Notes: a model not told the origin generated them from the letters alone. 64,000 nt of DNA from Robiginitomaculum sp. (GCA_021776595.1 JAJFFP010000070.1:1-64000); one strand, 5' to 3'; shown: positions 1-7,821, counted from the first letter of the stretch. Program-made: numbers and translations.

Positions 1-41
1 CGCTTAACCAGCACGCGGTCATGCAAAGGACGGAATGTCAT
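1..41 (-). CDS. groES: Co-chaperonin GroES, N-terminal fragment
   Basis: Only the first 13 codons and part of the next are inside the window; the gene runs off the left edge. The reverse strand from the ATG at 41-39 reads MTFRPLHDRVLVKR, which matches the highly conserved start of GroES, the heptameric lid of the GroEL folding chamber. groEL would be expected next, outside the window. The upstream DNA carries a CIRCE-like operator (104-130), which fits a heat-shock groESL operon. The piece is short but the motif is very distinctive. Confidence 0.88.
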   Translation of the reverse strand, partial: MTFRPLHDRVLVK

Positions 42-103
42 ATCAATCGTCTCCGAATTGCTTTTCAAAATGAAACCAGATCAGCAGGTCGATACAGGGC
101 TTG

Positions 104-130
104 TTAGCACTCACCCTGCCCGGCTGCTAA
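104..130 (-). promoter_or_regulatory. Imperfect CIRCE operator (HrcA site) upstream of groES
   Basis: The left arm TTAGCACTC (104-112) is identical to the CIRCE consensus arm. After exactly nine bases comes GGCTGCTAA (122-130), which matches the consensus right arm GAGTGCTAA at seven of nine positions. CIRCE is the binding site of the HrcA repressor and normally precedes groESL. It lies 63 bases before the groES start codon. Confidence 0.8.
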
Positions 131-583
131 TGCAAGAGGGAAGTAGGTAAGCCGGGGCTGTGAGTCAAGGGATTGAGTGTGGGAAAGTTTAGCCATTGCA
201 CAAAAATAAAGCCCTGCCTGCGATCACTTGCTTACCTTTCTTGCACACGTCTTGCCCGAACCGCATGATTGCGCCCGGCCAGTACAAACGGGGAAGATGC
301 GGGGCAATGAATAACCGCGTATCTTTATATTTTTTGAGCGATTGATCATCGCCCCGCATCGGTATTTTTCGCGCCATCCATGAAATTTAATCCGCAACGA
401 GGAACTGGCGCGCCACAGTCTTCCGTGCTGCGTTATCACACGGGTTTAGGCAACCGGCTTCAACCACATTTCAGGCCGCTCCGGAAAATGCCTTCCCCGG
501 GTTGAAGCGCCGCCATTATGGGGCACCGCGCGGTCTGTGGGATAAGTTAATGTGATGCGGTGCCTTGAATATACTCTCTGGTT
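131..583. other. Intergenic stretch with no supported gene
   Basis: About 450 bases between the groES regulatory region and the first palindromic repeat. Short open frames exist on the minus strand (for example 189-377 and 224-439), but they lack a convincing ribosome site or recognisable protein. I see no RNA gene or clear terminator here. Confidence 0.5.
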
Positions 584-677
584 GTCATTGCCCGACTGGT
601 TCGGGTAATCCAGATTGGCAATGCCTCTAATCCTGAGCTTATCGAAGGATGGATTACCGGGACAAGCCGGGTTGTGA
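584..677. repeat. Paired palindromic REP-like element (copy 0)
   Basis: Two inverted units. The left one begins GTCATTGCCCGA and ends TCGGGTAATCCAG (584-613), itself a hairpin. The right one begins GGATTACCGGG and ends CCGGGTTGTGAC (650-677) in the opposite orientation. Between them is a copy of a second common motif, CCTGAGCTTATCGAAGGA (632-649). The architecture is the same as at 7712, 11495, 13959 and 37888. Confidence 0.7.
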
Positions 678-688
678 CAGACTGATGC

Positions 689-1387
689 CTATTTTCTTTT
701 GTTCCAATGTGGTTGCAGCTTTTGTATGATTGCATCTTCCAGACCTGCCGCCATATCCAAATCAAAAATACCAACTTTGGTTGGCACGACACAATAATAT
801 CCGAATATTTCCACCGGACTTCCTTCTAATAGTGACCGTAACAAAATTGCATTCAAACGGATATTGGTGCTTTGAGTGAGTCCTGGGTTTGCATAAAAAT
901 ATAGGCGCTTTGCCAATGTTTGACTGGTTTCTCCCACATACATAACCCGTTCACCAGCAACAAATGAGTACATTGCAGGTGAATTTTCTTGCATTTTTCG
1001 TTGATTGAATTTGAGCTTCCCTCTCTCCTCGTACCAATGACCTATTGGTCGAAAACCAATGTCAATTATATCACTTAACGCTGGTTGGCTTGCTGTTTGC
1101 GTGGTTCTACTAGCGGACCGTTGGACCTGTTTGGCTTTTTTAATCGTAGCTGTTGTGTTTATAACTTGGGTTTTTCCGGCGACATATTTTATGACCTTTT
1201 TGGTTCCACCACACCATTTGCAATAGCCTTTACGTCGATCAAATCCGTTTAACCTTTCTAGCTTAGTGGTCGTTTGATTAGCTTGCTGACGGTGAGAAAA
1301 TTTGAGTCTTGGGGCAATGCAGTCATCGCAAATAGCTGCAGGAACCAAGCGTTTTAACAAGGCCGTTACTTTATCCAAATCAGACAT
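689..1387 (-). CDS. GIY-YIG domain nuclease-like protein
   Basis: 232 residues. The C-terminal half has a GIY-YIG nuclease signature: AMYSF (138-142) and MYVGET (149-154) stand for the GIY and YIG motifs, followed by an Arg in LAKRL (158-162), the metal-binding Glu in GLEDAI (215-220) and the terminal Asn in HWNK. The N-terminal half has two CxxC pairs (C20/C23 and C56/C59), which could bind zinc, and then a basic linker. The family cuts DNA; the target is unknown. The ATG lies one base beyond the higA stop codon, so the gene appears to be the third gene of the higBA operon. Confidence 0.75.
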   Translation of the reverse strand: MSDLDKVTALLKRLVPAAICDDCIAPRLKFSHRQQANQTTTKLERLNGFDRRKGYCKWCGGTKKVIKYVAGKTQVINTTATIKKAKQVQRSASRTTQTASQPALSDIIDIGFRPIGHWYEERGKLKFNQRKMQENSPAMYSFVAGERVMYVGETSQTLAKRLYFYANPGLTQSTNIRLNAILLRSLLEGSPVEIFGYYCVVPTKVGIFDLDMAAGLEDAIIQKLQPHWNKRK

Positions 1388-1388
1388 T

Positions 1389-1691
1389 TCAAGCCACCTT
1401 TACCCGTTCCAGCCCCTTAACCAAATCTGCCTTGTTCAGCCTGATTTGCGCCAAATCATAGGCATTTTGCAGGCGTAGCCAGTGATCGGCAGTGGAGCCG
1501 ATCACGACTTCAAGCCGCATGGCCATTTCCGGCGAGATGGCACTGGTGCCATTGACCACCTTGTAAAGCTGCTGCCGGGTGACCCCCAGGGCTTTGGCCG
1601 CTTGGGCGATGGACAAGCCCAGGGCATCAAAATCATCACGCAGGCCGCAGCCCGGATGCGGTGGGGCAAACATTGGCATTGGCATCTTCAT
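1389..1691 (-). CDS. higA: HigA-family antitoxin (XRE-type DNA-binding)
   Basis: 100 residues with a helix-turn-helix at about 26-60 (SIAQAAKALGVTRQQLYKVV). The pattern of HTH, then a conserved PEMAMRLE segment and WLRLQNAYDLAQ is typical of the HigA/VapI antitoxin family. It would neutralise HigB and repress the operon by binding its promoter. The gene lies downstream of higB, the toxin-first order usual for higBA. A good ribosome site (AGGAGAAATG) precedes the ATG at 1691. Because higB here is frameshifted, this may be an orphan antitoxin. Confidence 0.85.
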   Translation of the reverse strand: MKMPMPMFAPPHPGCGLRDDFDALGLSIAQAAKALGVTRQQLYKVVNGTSAISPEMAMRLEVVIGSTADHWLRLQNAYDLAQIRLNKADLVKGLERVKVA

Positions 1692-1731
1692 TTCTCCTTT
1701 TCAGGCTGGCTTCATTGCCTATGGAAAACTG

Positions 1732-2009
1732 TTAGTGGTAATCTACAAAATCCACATCAAACGCATCACCCTTTTCAAAGCGAAACACAATCCGCCAATT
1801 AGCACGAACCGTGACCGCCCACTCTCCTTTACGTTGTCCTTTAATTGATGAAGACGAAAAGACGGGCGTTGCATTTGCTCAACCTTTTGCGCCGCATCCA
1901 AAGCGGCTAACAAAACACTGATCCGGACCACCATGTCAGCAGGAAGTTTGCTTCGGTCGCCCTGCTCAAACAACCGTTTTAACCCACGATGTTTGAAGCT
2001 GAGAATCAC
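1732..2009 (-). pseudogene. higB: HigB-family toxin, frameshifted
   Basis: The first 61 codons from a GTG start (2009-2007) read a normal HigB N-terminus: SFKHRGLKRLFEQGD, then LAALDAAQKVEQM and FRLHQLKDNVK. The family's remaining segment, GEWAVTVRANWRIVFRFEKG and then DAFDVDFVDYH, is present in the neighbouring frame, ending at TAA 1734-1732. Loss of one A in the run near 1830 explains the shift. Joined, the protein would be 92 residues, the usual HigB length. In the actual frame a scrambled tail ends at 1743, missing the NWRI core expected for ribosome-dependent mRNA cleavage. It is either an inactivated toxin, a sequencing error, or a slippage site. Confidence 0.85.
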
Positions 2010-2014
2010 GCCGC

Positions 2015-2043
2015 ATTGTAAACCGTAAGTTTACAGATGTCAA
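2015..2043 (-). promoter_or_regulatory. higBA promoter and palindromic operator
   Basis: On the minus strand, TTGACA (2043-2038) is followed after 17 bases by TACAAT (2020-2015), a near-consensus sigma70 promoter. A perfect inverted repeat, TGTAAAC-CGTAA-GTTTACA (2017-2035), covers the spacer and the -10 box, as expected for autorepression by HigA. The GTG start codon begins six bases after the -10 box, so the mRNA would be leaderless or nearly so. Confidence 0.8.
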
Positions 2044-2586
2044 TCAATGCAACCCCTTGCCCATCAGCACCAGCGGCACCGGAACACCATTGCTGGTGAT
2101 CTCGTCCCAGGCCCGCATCGGCGTGTAACCGCAGGCTTTATAGAGCGGTACACCGGCGGCGGTGGCGGCCAGTTCCACCTGCGTGAAACTTTCCGCACGA
2201 GCGGCGTCTTCGCATAAATTCAGGATCAGCCGCCCCACACCTTTGCGGCCATGATCCGGGTCGGTATACATGGCCCGCACCCGCGCCGCCTCTTTGGCCG
2301 CATCCAGCAGGCGCGGATTACGCCCCGATGTGTGATCGCCGCCAAACAAGGTTTCGCGCCGGGACCAGCCGCCGCACCCGGCCAGATCATCGCCATCAAA
2401 CACCATAAAATACGTGCCATCGGCAATCAGGCGCGAATCCACCCCCATAATCTCGAAACTGGCCTCAACCTGCTCCGGGCTAAGAAAATCAGGCAAAAAT
2501 GCCGATATGGCGCGCTTCATCAAACGATGCAGCGCCGGTAAATCGGCCTCATTGGCCAGCCGGTGGGTGAGATTTGGTGCGGTCAT
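2044..2586 (-). CDS. GNAT family N-acetyltransferase
   Basis: 180 residues with the order expected for a GNAT fold: an N-terminal LANEADLPALHRLM helix, a central AGCGGW strand, the acetyl-CoA pyrophosphate-binding segment DPDHGRKGVGRLIL (about 124-137, fitting the Q/RxxGxG/A motif), then LAATAAGVPLYKACGY near the C-terminus, the usual end of the domain. It should move an acetyl group from acetyl-CoA to an amine. The substrate cannot be told from the sequence. The stop lies a few bases from the higBA promoter on the same strand; the gene's own ATG is at 2586. Confidence 0.85.
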   Translation of the reverse strand: MTAPNLTHRLANEADLPALHRLMKRAISAFLPDFLSPEQVEASFEIMGVDSRLIADGTYFMVFDGDDLAGCGGWSRRETLFGGDHTSGRNPRLLDAAKEAARVRAMYTDPDHGRKGVGRLILNLCEDAARAESFTQVELAATAAGVPLYKACGYTPMRAWDEITSNGVPVPLVLMGKGLH

Positions 2587-2649
2587 AGCCTTACCCTATG
2601 ACACAATGGCAGACCTTCAATACACCGTAAGATTGAGATTTTTTTTCAT

Positions 2650-2695
2650 TTAACATTGTGCGCATAATTATTATGATTTATTATGTGATTTTATG
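2650..2695 (+). promoter_or_regulatory. parDE promoter with phased ATTATG operator repeats
   Basis: TTAACA (2650-2655) and TATGAT (2672-2677) with a 16-base spacer form a sigma70-like promoter. A perfect palindrome CATAAT-T-ATTATG (2663-2675) covers the -10 box. The hexamer recurs as ATTATG at 2670 and 2680 and TTTATG at 2690, that is every 10 bases on one face of the helix. This is the pattern expected for cooperative binding by a ribbon-helix-helix antitoxin such as ParD. Confidence 0.65.
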
Positions 2696-2711
2696 ATGAG
2701 GAGATAACGTT

Positions 2712-2954
2712 ATGGCGACAGAGCGGTTAACCGTTTCCCTTGCCCCAGAGTTGCGGCACTGGATTGAAAGTGCGATTAAATCGGGGGGATACTCCAGCGC
2801 CAGTGATTTTGTTGCAACCCTTGTTCGCAACCACCGGCGTAGTGAGCAATTGGACCATTTACTTGCTGAAGGTCTCGGCAGTGGTTCAGGCATTACCCCT
2901 GACGAAAATTACTGGGCGGATAAAAAGGCCGCCCTTGTGAAAAAAGTCTCATAA
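2712..2954 (+). CDS. parD: ParD-family antitoxin
   Basis: 80 residues. The first half, RLTVSLAPELRHWIESAIKS then SASDFVATLVRNH, is a ribbon-helix-helix DNA-binding domain of the ParD type, and the C-terminal half is short and charged, as in the flexible toxin-wrapping tail. It is expected to dimerise, repress its own promoter (2650-2695) and bind ParE. A strong ribosome site (GAGGAG) lies before the ATG. The stop codon TAA shares its last base with the parE start (TAATG), giving translational coupling. Confidence 0.88.
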   Translation: MATERLTVSLAPELRHWIESAIKSGGYSSASDFVATLVRNHRRSEQLDHLLAEGLGSGSGITPDENYWADKKAALVKKVS

Positions 2955-3265
2955 TGAAGGAACGCCGTTATCTCATCCGTCCCCAAGCGGAAACTGATCT
3001 TGATGACCATGCACGGGCTATTGCCCAGGACAATCTTGCTGCGGGATTAAGGCTATATGATCGTGCAGCGGCGACCTATAAAATGCTGTGCGACATGCCG
3101 CAAATGGGGGTTGTTTATCATACAACCAAACCAGACCTTATCGGCATGCGCTATATCCCGATCAAAGACTATTCGCGTTATCTTTTTTTTTACAAGGTCG
3201 ACGGACAAGCCATCGATATTATTCGTGTTTTACACGACAGAATGGACAGGGATGGCTGGCTTTGA
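2954..3265 (+). CDS. parE: ParE/RelE-superfamily toxin
   Basis: 103 residues with the typical ParE layout: an N-terminal strand YLIRPQAETDLDDHARAIA, a two-helix hairpin with a MLCDMPQMGVVY loop, then MRYIPIKDYSRYLFFYKV and a C-terminal IIRVLHDRMD. The last motif is characteristic of the ParE clade, which poisons DNA gyrase. The gene appears intact. It overlaps parD by one base and is clearly its partner. Confidence 0.88.
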   Translation: MKERRYLIRPQAETDLDDHARAIAQDNLAAGLRLYDRAAATYKMLCDMPQMGVVYHTTKPDLIGMRYIPIKDYSRYLFFYKVDGQAIDIIRVLHDRMDRDGWL

Positions 3266-3295
3266 ATCTTATGCTTTCAAGTGTTAAAGGATAAA

Positions 3296-4063
3296 ATGGA
3301 CGCACTCTACACTTCGTCATTAAAAGCGATGGATCAATGGTTTGAGGCATTAGCACAAACGATTGAGCAGCCGTGCCGGATTGAAAAGGAAAGAACTTAC
3401 GATTATCGGTACAAAAAGCAGTCTGTTTATCAAGCTATTATTCTGAAACTTGCCCGGATAGTGACAGGGTTGCGGGCTATAAGCACATTAAACAAAGCAG
3501 GCCTCTATCAGGAACAGGCTGCATTACAAAGAATGCAAGACGAGTGTGATGAAGATGTTATGTTTTTATCTTTCGCAACTATTCATAATGATTTCACAGA
3601 ACATCACCAGAAATATCTGGACTATTTCTTTCAAGAAGAATTTGATGATCCGGACAGCGCCTTAAATTCTACGCAGAAACGAGGGATGATATCTCGGCAA
3701 AAAATACGGGCATTTATTACCAAGGATCGCGACAATGGCTTTAGTCAAAGCTATGTGGTTGAGGTTTTCAGATCTATTCGCAAGCTTTACTCCGGTTATG
3801 TTCATGGTGCCTCACCACATATAATGGAGCTTTATTTTGGTAATCCTCCTAAATTTCATTTACTGAATACGGCCGACTCACCCTTTGTTCAAACTTATAC
3901 GAATGATCGTCTCAATTATTATTAGCGTGCTTTATGCTCCTTTGCTTTTTCTGCCAAGGCTTTTGGCCAAGACGAGCTATGCGATACAATTATTGCGTTT
4001 TCAGAAGAATTTGCCGAGCAATCAGGACACGAGGATCAATTGCGAAATACGTCCTGCCCGTAA
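3296..4063 (+). pseudogene. Hypothetical gene interrupted by an in-frame amber codon
   Basis: From the ATG at 3296 (ribosome site AAAGG five bases before) 209 codons run to TAG at 3923-3925. The same frame then stays open for 45 more codons to TAA at 4061-4063. The tail (RALCSFAFSAKAFGQDELCD followed by TIIAFSEEFAEQSGHEDQLR) has the look of a real amphipathic C-terminus. I do not recognise the family; the protein is mostly helical and charged, without membrane segments. It follows parDE by 30 bases. The gene may be dead, truncated but functional, or an amber-suppressed gene. Base composition is more AT-rich than the neighbouring core genes. Confidence 0.55.
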
Positions 4064-4154
4064 AGGTTTAGTCGGCCAATCCAGAACGACCTGAAAGCTG
4101 AATCGGATACCCTGTACACCCCGGTCACAACACGGCTAGGCCACCCTTTTCCCT

Positions 4155-4174
4155 CATCTTGAGCCTGTCGAAAG
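4155..4174. repeat. Common intergenic motif (TGAGCCTGTCGAAAG type)
   Basis: CATCTTGAGCCTGTCGAAAG is one copy of a short palindromic-type motif seen again, degenerate, at 632-649 and, inverted, at 21588-21611. The motif is widespread between genes in many Proteobacteria. It lies between the interrupted gene and the acyl-CoA operon. Confidence 0.55.
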
Positions 4175-4218
4175 AAGAGGGAAAAGAAGGTAAGAGCACA
4201 GCTCAGGCGACTCTTTTC

Positions 4219-4234
4219 TTGACGTTAACGTAAG
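4219..4234 (+). promoter_or_regulatory. Candidate LiuR-type MerR operator
   Basis: TTGACGTTAACGTAAG lies 20 bases before the regulator's likely start codon. It contains a perfect 10-base palindrome, ACGTTAACGT (4222-4231). It strongly resembles sites bound by LiuR-like MerR regulators of branched-chain and fatty-acid degradation, and its TTGACG could serve as a -35 box. The site is expected to autoregulate the operon, with repression lifted by an acyl-CoA-type signal. Confidence 0.6.
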
Positions 4235-4254
4235 CGTTATATATGAGTGCACTC

Positions 4255-4710
4255 ATGCCTCACAGCACAAGCAGAACTTATTCCATTTCTGAGCTTGCCG
4301 GTGAATTTGCAATCACCGCAAGGGCATTGCGCTTTTACGAAGATAAAGGCCTGCTGACCCCGGCACGGGACGGCCAGACCCGTGTTTTCTCGGCTACAGA
4401 CCGGGCGCGCCTGCGCCTTGTTTTACGCGGCAAACGGGTTGGTTTTTCGCTTGATGAAATCCGTGAAATGCTGGACATGGAGGCCTTAACGTCCGGCAGC
4501 CCGCAACATTTAACCCTGTGGCAAAAGCGTTTTCGCGCCCGCATTGATGCACTGAAACAACAGCGCCGCGACATTGAAGATGCCATTGAAGAACTGCAAG
4601 CCGGATGTGCCTGGATGGAAGCCCGCCAGGCCGATATGGAACCCTCAGAAGAAATTAAATCACGCGCCCGTGCGTTCGAGGCTTTGGCCCGCGCACGCCT
4701 TGAACATTAG
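4255..4710 (+). CDS. MerR-family regulator, LiuR-like
   Basis: About 151 residues from the ATG at 4255 (an alternative ATG at 4243 adds four residues but sits closer to the operator). The N-terminus TYSISELAGEFAITARALRF then YEDKGLLTP is the MerR winged helix. RARLRLVLRGKRVGFSLDEI follows, and then a long dimerisation coiled coil (WQKRFRARIDALKQQRRDIE). This subgroup, with the SELA-x-EF-x-IT-x-RA-x-RFYE pattern, controls leucine/isovalerate and fatty-acid catabolism genes. It is the first gene of the operon it probably controls, 12 bases before the first acyl-CoA dehydrogenase. It has no cysteine cluster for metal sensing. Confidence 0.82.
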   Translation: MPHSTSRTYSISELAGEFAITARALRFYEDKGLLTPARDGQTRVFSATDRARLRLVLRGKRVGFSLDEIREMLDMEALTSGSPQHLTLWQKRFRARIDALKQQRRDIEDAIEELQAGCAWMEARQADMEPSEEIKSRARAFEALARARLEH

Positions 4711-4722
4711 GAGACTGATACA

Positions 4723-6504
4723 ATGCCAAGTTACACCCCGCCTGTCCGCGATATGAAATTTCTGCTCCATGAAGTGCTGAAAATTGAACAATACGCCACC
4801 CTGCCCAAGTTCAACGAAGCGCCGCGCGATCTGGCGGATGCAATCATGGATGAAGCGGCCAAATTCGCCGAAGGGGTGTTGCAACCCTTGAACCAGATTG
4901 GCGACCAAAAGGGCTGTGTGCGTCATGATGATGGTTCGGTCAGCACCCCGCCGGGCTTTAAGGAAGCCTTTGACCAGTTTGTGGAAAACGGCTGGCCGCT
5001 GCTGGGCGCCGATCCTGAATTTGGCGGTCAGGGGCTGCCCGGTGTATTGGGCATTGCGGTTTCCGAAATGATGAGCACGGCGAATACCGCCTTTGCCATG
5101 TATCCTGGGCTAACGCGCGGCGCGGTCGAGGCCATACTGGCCGGCGGCACCGATGAGCAAAAACAAAAATACCTGCCCAAAATGACCACTTGCGAGTGGG
5201 GCGGCACGATGAATTTGACTGAACCGCATTGCGGCACGGATCTGGGGCTTTTGAAAACCAAGGCCATCCCCCAAGCCGATGGCACCTATAAAATTACCGG
5301 TCAGAAAATCTTTATTTCCTCTGGCGAGCATGACCTTACCGACAATATCATCCATATGGTGCTGGCACGTATTGAAGGTGCACCCCAGGGCACCAAGGGT
5401 ATTTCGCTGTTTATTGTGCCCAAAGTCATGGTCGGTGATGATGGTTCACTGGGTAAACGCAATGGCGTCTCCTGTGGTTCTATCGAGCACAAGATGGGTA
5501 TCCACGGCAATTCCACCTGCACGATGAATTTTGATGATGCCACAGGCTTTCTGATCGGTGAGGAAAACAAGGGCCTGCGCCTGATGTTTGTGATGATGAA
5601 TGCGGCCCGTCTTGGCACCGGCATGCAGGGGCTTTGCCAGGCCGAAGTCTCCTACCAAAATGCGGTAACCTATGCCAAAGAGCGCCTGCAGGGGCGATCC
5701 CTGACCGGCCCCAAAAACCCCGATGGCCCGGCCGATCCGATTATTGTGCATCCGGACGTGCGCCGCATGTTGCTGGAGCATAAATCCATCACCGAAGGCT
5801 GCCGGGCATTTTTATACTGGACGGCGCTGCACGGCGATCTGGAAGATCTATCACCCGATGAAAAAGTCCGCGAAAAGGCCGCCGATTATATGGCGCTAAT
5901 GACCCCGGTGATCAAAGCCTATCTTACGGATCGCGGCTATCACAATGCCACCAACGCCCAACAGGTCTATGGCGGTCACGGTTATATTGAAGAATGGGGC
6001 ATGTCGCAATTTGTGCGCGATGCACGCATCGGCATGATTTATGAAGGGGCCAACGGGGTGCAGGCACTGGACCTTGTGGGTCGTAAACTGGCCATGCACG
6101 GCGGACGGCCAATCATGAGCTTTTTTACTGAACTGGACACCTTTATTGCCGAAAACGATGGTATTAAGGGACTGGAAGGTTACATTGACGGGCTACGAAC
6201 TGCGCGCGAACGCCTGAACACCGCCACCACCTGGCTGATGGAAAACTCGCTTTCCAATTTTGATAATGCCGGCGCGGGCAGCCATGATTTCTTACATCTC
6301 TTTGCGCTGACGGCCCTGACCTATATGTGGGCAATGATGGCCAAAGAAGCCTTGCTCAAAGCAGGTGATGAGCCATTTTACGCCGCCAAGCTGAAAACCG
6401 GGGCGTTTTTCCTCAGTCATGTCCTGCCCCAATCAACCACGCATCTGGCGCGGGTCGAAGCCGGTGCCAAAGATTTGATGGCAATGGAAGCGAGCGAGTT
6501 TTGA
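4723..6504 (+). CDS. Acyl-CoA dehydrogenase, 600-residue class
   Basis: 593 residues, FAD-dependent oxidation of acyl-CoA to trans-2-enoyl-CoA. This is the large class (with an extra C-terminal helical domain) that includes DmdC and several FadE proteins. Visible motifs are FGGQGLPGVLGIAVSEM, the flavin-binding MNLTEPHCGTDLGLLKT (about 164-180), ITGQKIFISSGEHDL, and the catalytic-Glu loop IYEGANGVQALDL (about 437-449). The C-terminal part from about 470 is the extra domain. It starts with a good ribosome site (AGGAG) 12 bases after the regulator. The substrate chain length cannot be read from the sequence. Confidence 0.9.
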   Translation: MPSYTPPVRDMKFLLHEVLKIEQYATLPKFNEAPRDLADAIMDEAAKFAEGVLQPLNQIGDQKGCVRHDDGSVSTPPGFKEAFDQFVENGWPLLGADPEFGGQGLPGVLGIAVSEMMSTANTAFAMYPGLTRGAVEAILAGGTDEQKQKYLPKMTTCEWGGTMNLTEPHCGTDLGLLKTKAIPQADGTYKITGQKIFISSGEHDLTDNIIHMVLARIEGAPQGTKGISLFIVPKVMVGDDGSLGKRNGVSCGSIEHKMGIHGNSTCTMNFDDATGFLIGEENKGLRLMFVMMNAARLGTGMQGLCQAEVSYQNAVTYAKERLQGRSLTGPKNPDGPADPIIVHPDVRRMLLEHKSITEGCRAFLYWTALHGDLEDLSPDEKVREKAADYMALMTPVIKAYLTDRGYHNATNAQQVYGGHGYIEEWGMSQFVRDARIGMIYEGANGVQALDLVGRKLAMHGGRPIMSFFTELDTFIAENDGIKGLEGYIDGLRTARERLNTATTWLMENSLSNFDNAGAGSHDFLHLFALTALTYMWAMMAKEALLKAGDEPFYAAKLKTGAFFLSHVLPQSTTHLARVEAGAKDLMAMEASEF

Positions 6505-6506
6505 GC

Positions 6507-7682
6507 ATGAATGAGGCTTTGGATTTTCCACTTCCCGACTGGTACAGGGAAGAAGACATCAACATTTTCCGCGATGCCACTTTTGGCTTTTATGAGCGTG
6601 AATGTGCGCCTTTATCAGAGAAGTGGCGAAAGCAGGGTATTGTCGATCGCGATGCCTGGACCAAGGCCGGGGCCATGGGCCTTCTTTGTGCCTCCATGCC
6701 CGAAGAATATGGCGGTGCAGGCGGTGATTACCGCCATGAAATGATCATTATGGAGGAACTGCACCGGGCCGGGGTCGATGGCTTTGGCATATCGCTTCAT
6801 AATGCCATCGTGGTGCCCTATATCCTGCATTACGGCACCGAGGAGCAAAAACGCAAATGGCTGCCCAAGCTCGCCTCTGGTGAAATGGTCGGTGCCATTG
6901 CCATGACCGAACCTGGCGCCGGATCAGACCTGCAAGGCATTCGTGCCACTGCCAAAAAAACCGGCAATGGCTATGTGTTGAACGGCTCCAAAACCTTTAT
7001 TACCAATGGTGGCACCGCCAATCTGGTGATCGTGGTTGCCAAAACCGGCGATGGCAAAAATGGCGGCGAAGGGGCCAAAGGCGTCTCGCTCATGGTGGTC
7101 GAGACCGATGGGGCCGAAGGCTTCAAGCGTGGCCGCAATCTTGATAAAATCGGCAATCACGCGCAGGATACGAGTGAGCTGTTCTTTGATGATGTGGAAC
7201 TGCCGGCGGACGCCCTTTTGGGCACCGAGGAAGGTCAGGGCTTTTACCAGCTTATGGAACAATTGCCCCAGGAACGCCTGAACATAGCGGTGCAAGCGGT
7301 GGCGGCCATGGAACATGCGCTGCGCGAGACCATTGCCTATGTTAAGGAGCGCACCGCCTTCAAAAAGCCGATTCTGGCCTTTCAGAACACCCAGTTCAAA
7401 CTGGCTGAGTGCAAGACGCTGACCACAGTGGCCAAGACCTTTACCTATCATTGCGCCGAGCGCTTGCTTAAAGGTGAACTGGACGCCACCACCGCCTCTA
7501 TGGCCAAATACTGGGTCACCGATGCAGAAGGTAAGGTGATGGACGAATGTTTGCAGCTTTTTGGCGGCTATGGCTATATGGAAGAATATCCCATCGCCCG
7601 CATGTTTACCGATGCCCGTGTGCAACGCATTTATGGCGGCACCAATGAGATTATGAAGCTGCTGATCGCGAGGTCGCTCTAG
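6507..7682 (+). CDS. Acyl-CoA dehydrogenase, LCAD-like
   Basis: 391 residues from the ATG at 6507, two bases after the stop of the previous gene; a TTG at 6501 would overlap that stop. It has the normal acyl-CoA dehydrogenase order: N-terminal helices, [20 protein letters not shown] (flavin loop), [14 protein letters not shown], and C-terminal [19 protein letters not shown] then [17 protein letters not shown]. The usual catalytic Glu of IYEG is Gly here. A Glu in the helix [12 protein letters not shown] aligns by eye with the catalytic Glu of long-chain/isovaleryl-type enzymes. It probably acts beside the preceding dehydrogenase on a different chain length or branching. Confidence 0.9.
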   Translation: MNEALDFPLPDWYREEDINIFRDATFGFYERECAPLSEKWRKQGIVDRDAWTKAGAMGLLCASMPEEYGGAGGDYRHEMIIMEELHRAGVDGFGISLHNAIVVPYILHYGTEEQKRKWLPKLASGEMVGAIAMTEPGAGSDLQGIRATAKKTGNGYVLNGSKTFITNGGTANLVIVVAKTGDGKNGGEGAKGVSLMVVETDGAEGFKRGRNLDKIGNHAQDTSELFFDDVELPADALLGTEEGQGFYQLMEQLPQERLNIAVQAVAAMEHALRETIAYVKERTAFKKPILAFQNTQFKLAECKTLTTVAKTFTYHCAERLLKGELDATTASMAKYWVTDAEGKVMDECLQLFGGYGYMEEYPIARMFTDARVQRIYGGTNEIMKLLIARSL

Positions 7683-7711
7683 GATGCCCCGGAGCGGATT
7701 TACCTCTAACC

Positions 7712-7778
7712 GTCATTCCGGCGTAGGCCGGAATCCAGAACAGAGTCACAACTGGACACCGGCTTTCGCCGGTGTGAC
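7712..7778. repeat. Paired palindromic REP-like element (copy 1)
   Basis: The left unit runs from GTCATTCCGGC to GGAATCCAG (7712-7738). The right unit runs from CTGGACACCGGC to GCCGGTGTGAC (7752-7778). Each forms a hairpin with a 4-base loop, and the two units are inverted relative to each other. It sits inside the acyl-CoA operon, between the second dehydrogenase and the thiolase, so it may tune mRNA stability rather than end transcription. Confidence 0.8.
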
Positions 7779-7821
7779 GGCATGATTTTATTTTATACTC
7801 ACTCCACAGGAGAAGCTCCCC

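Noticed and set aside
189-439. Two short minus-strand ORFs upstream of groES
   Set aside because: No ribosome site or family, overlap each other in different frames.
3885-4094. 69-codon plus-strand ORF with a hydrophobic start
   Set aside because: The other frame continues the preceding gene across an amber codon with better protein character.
6924-7625. 233-codon minus-strand ORF
   Set aside because: Antisense to the second acyl-CoA dehydrogenase; His/Gly-rich shadow.
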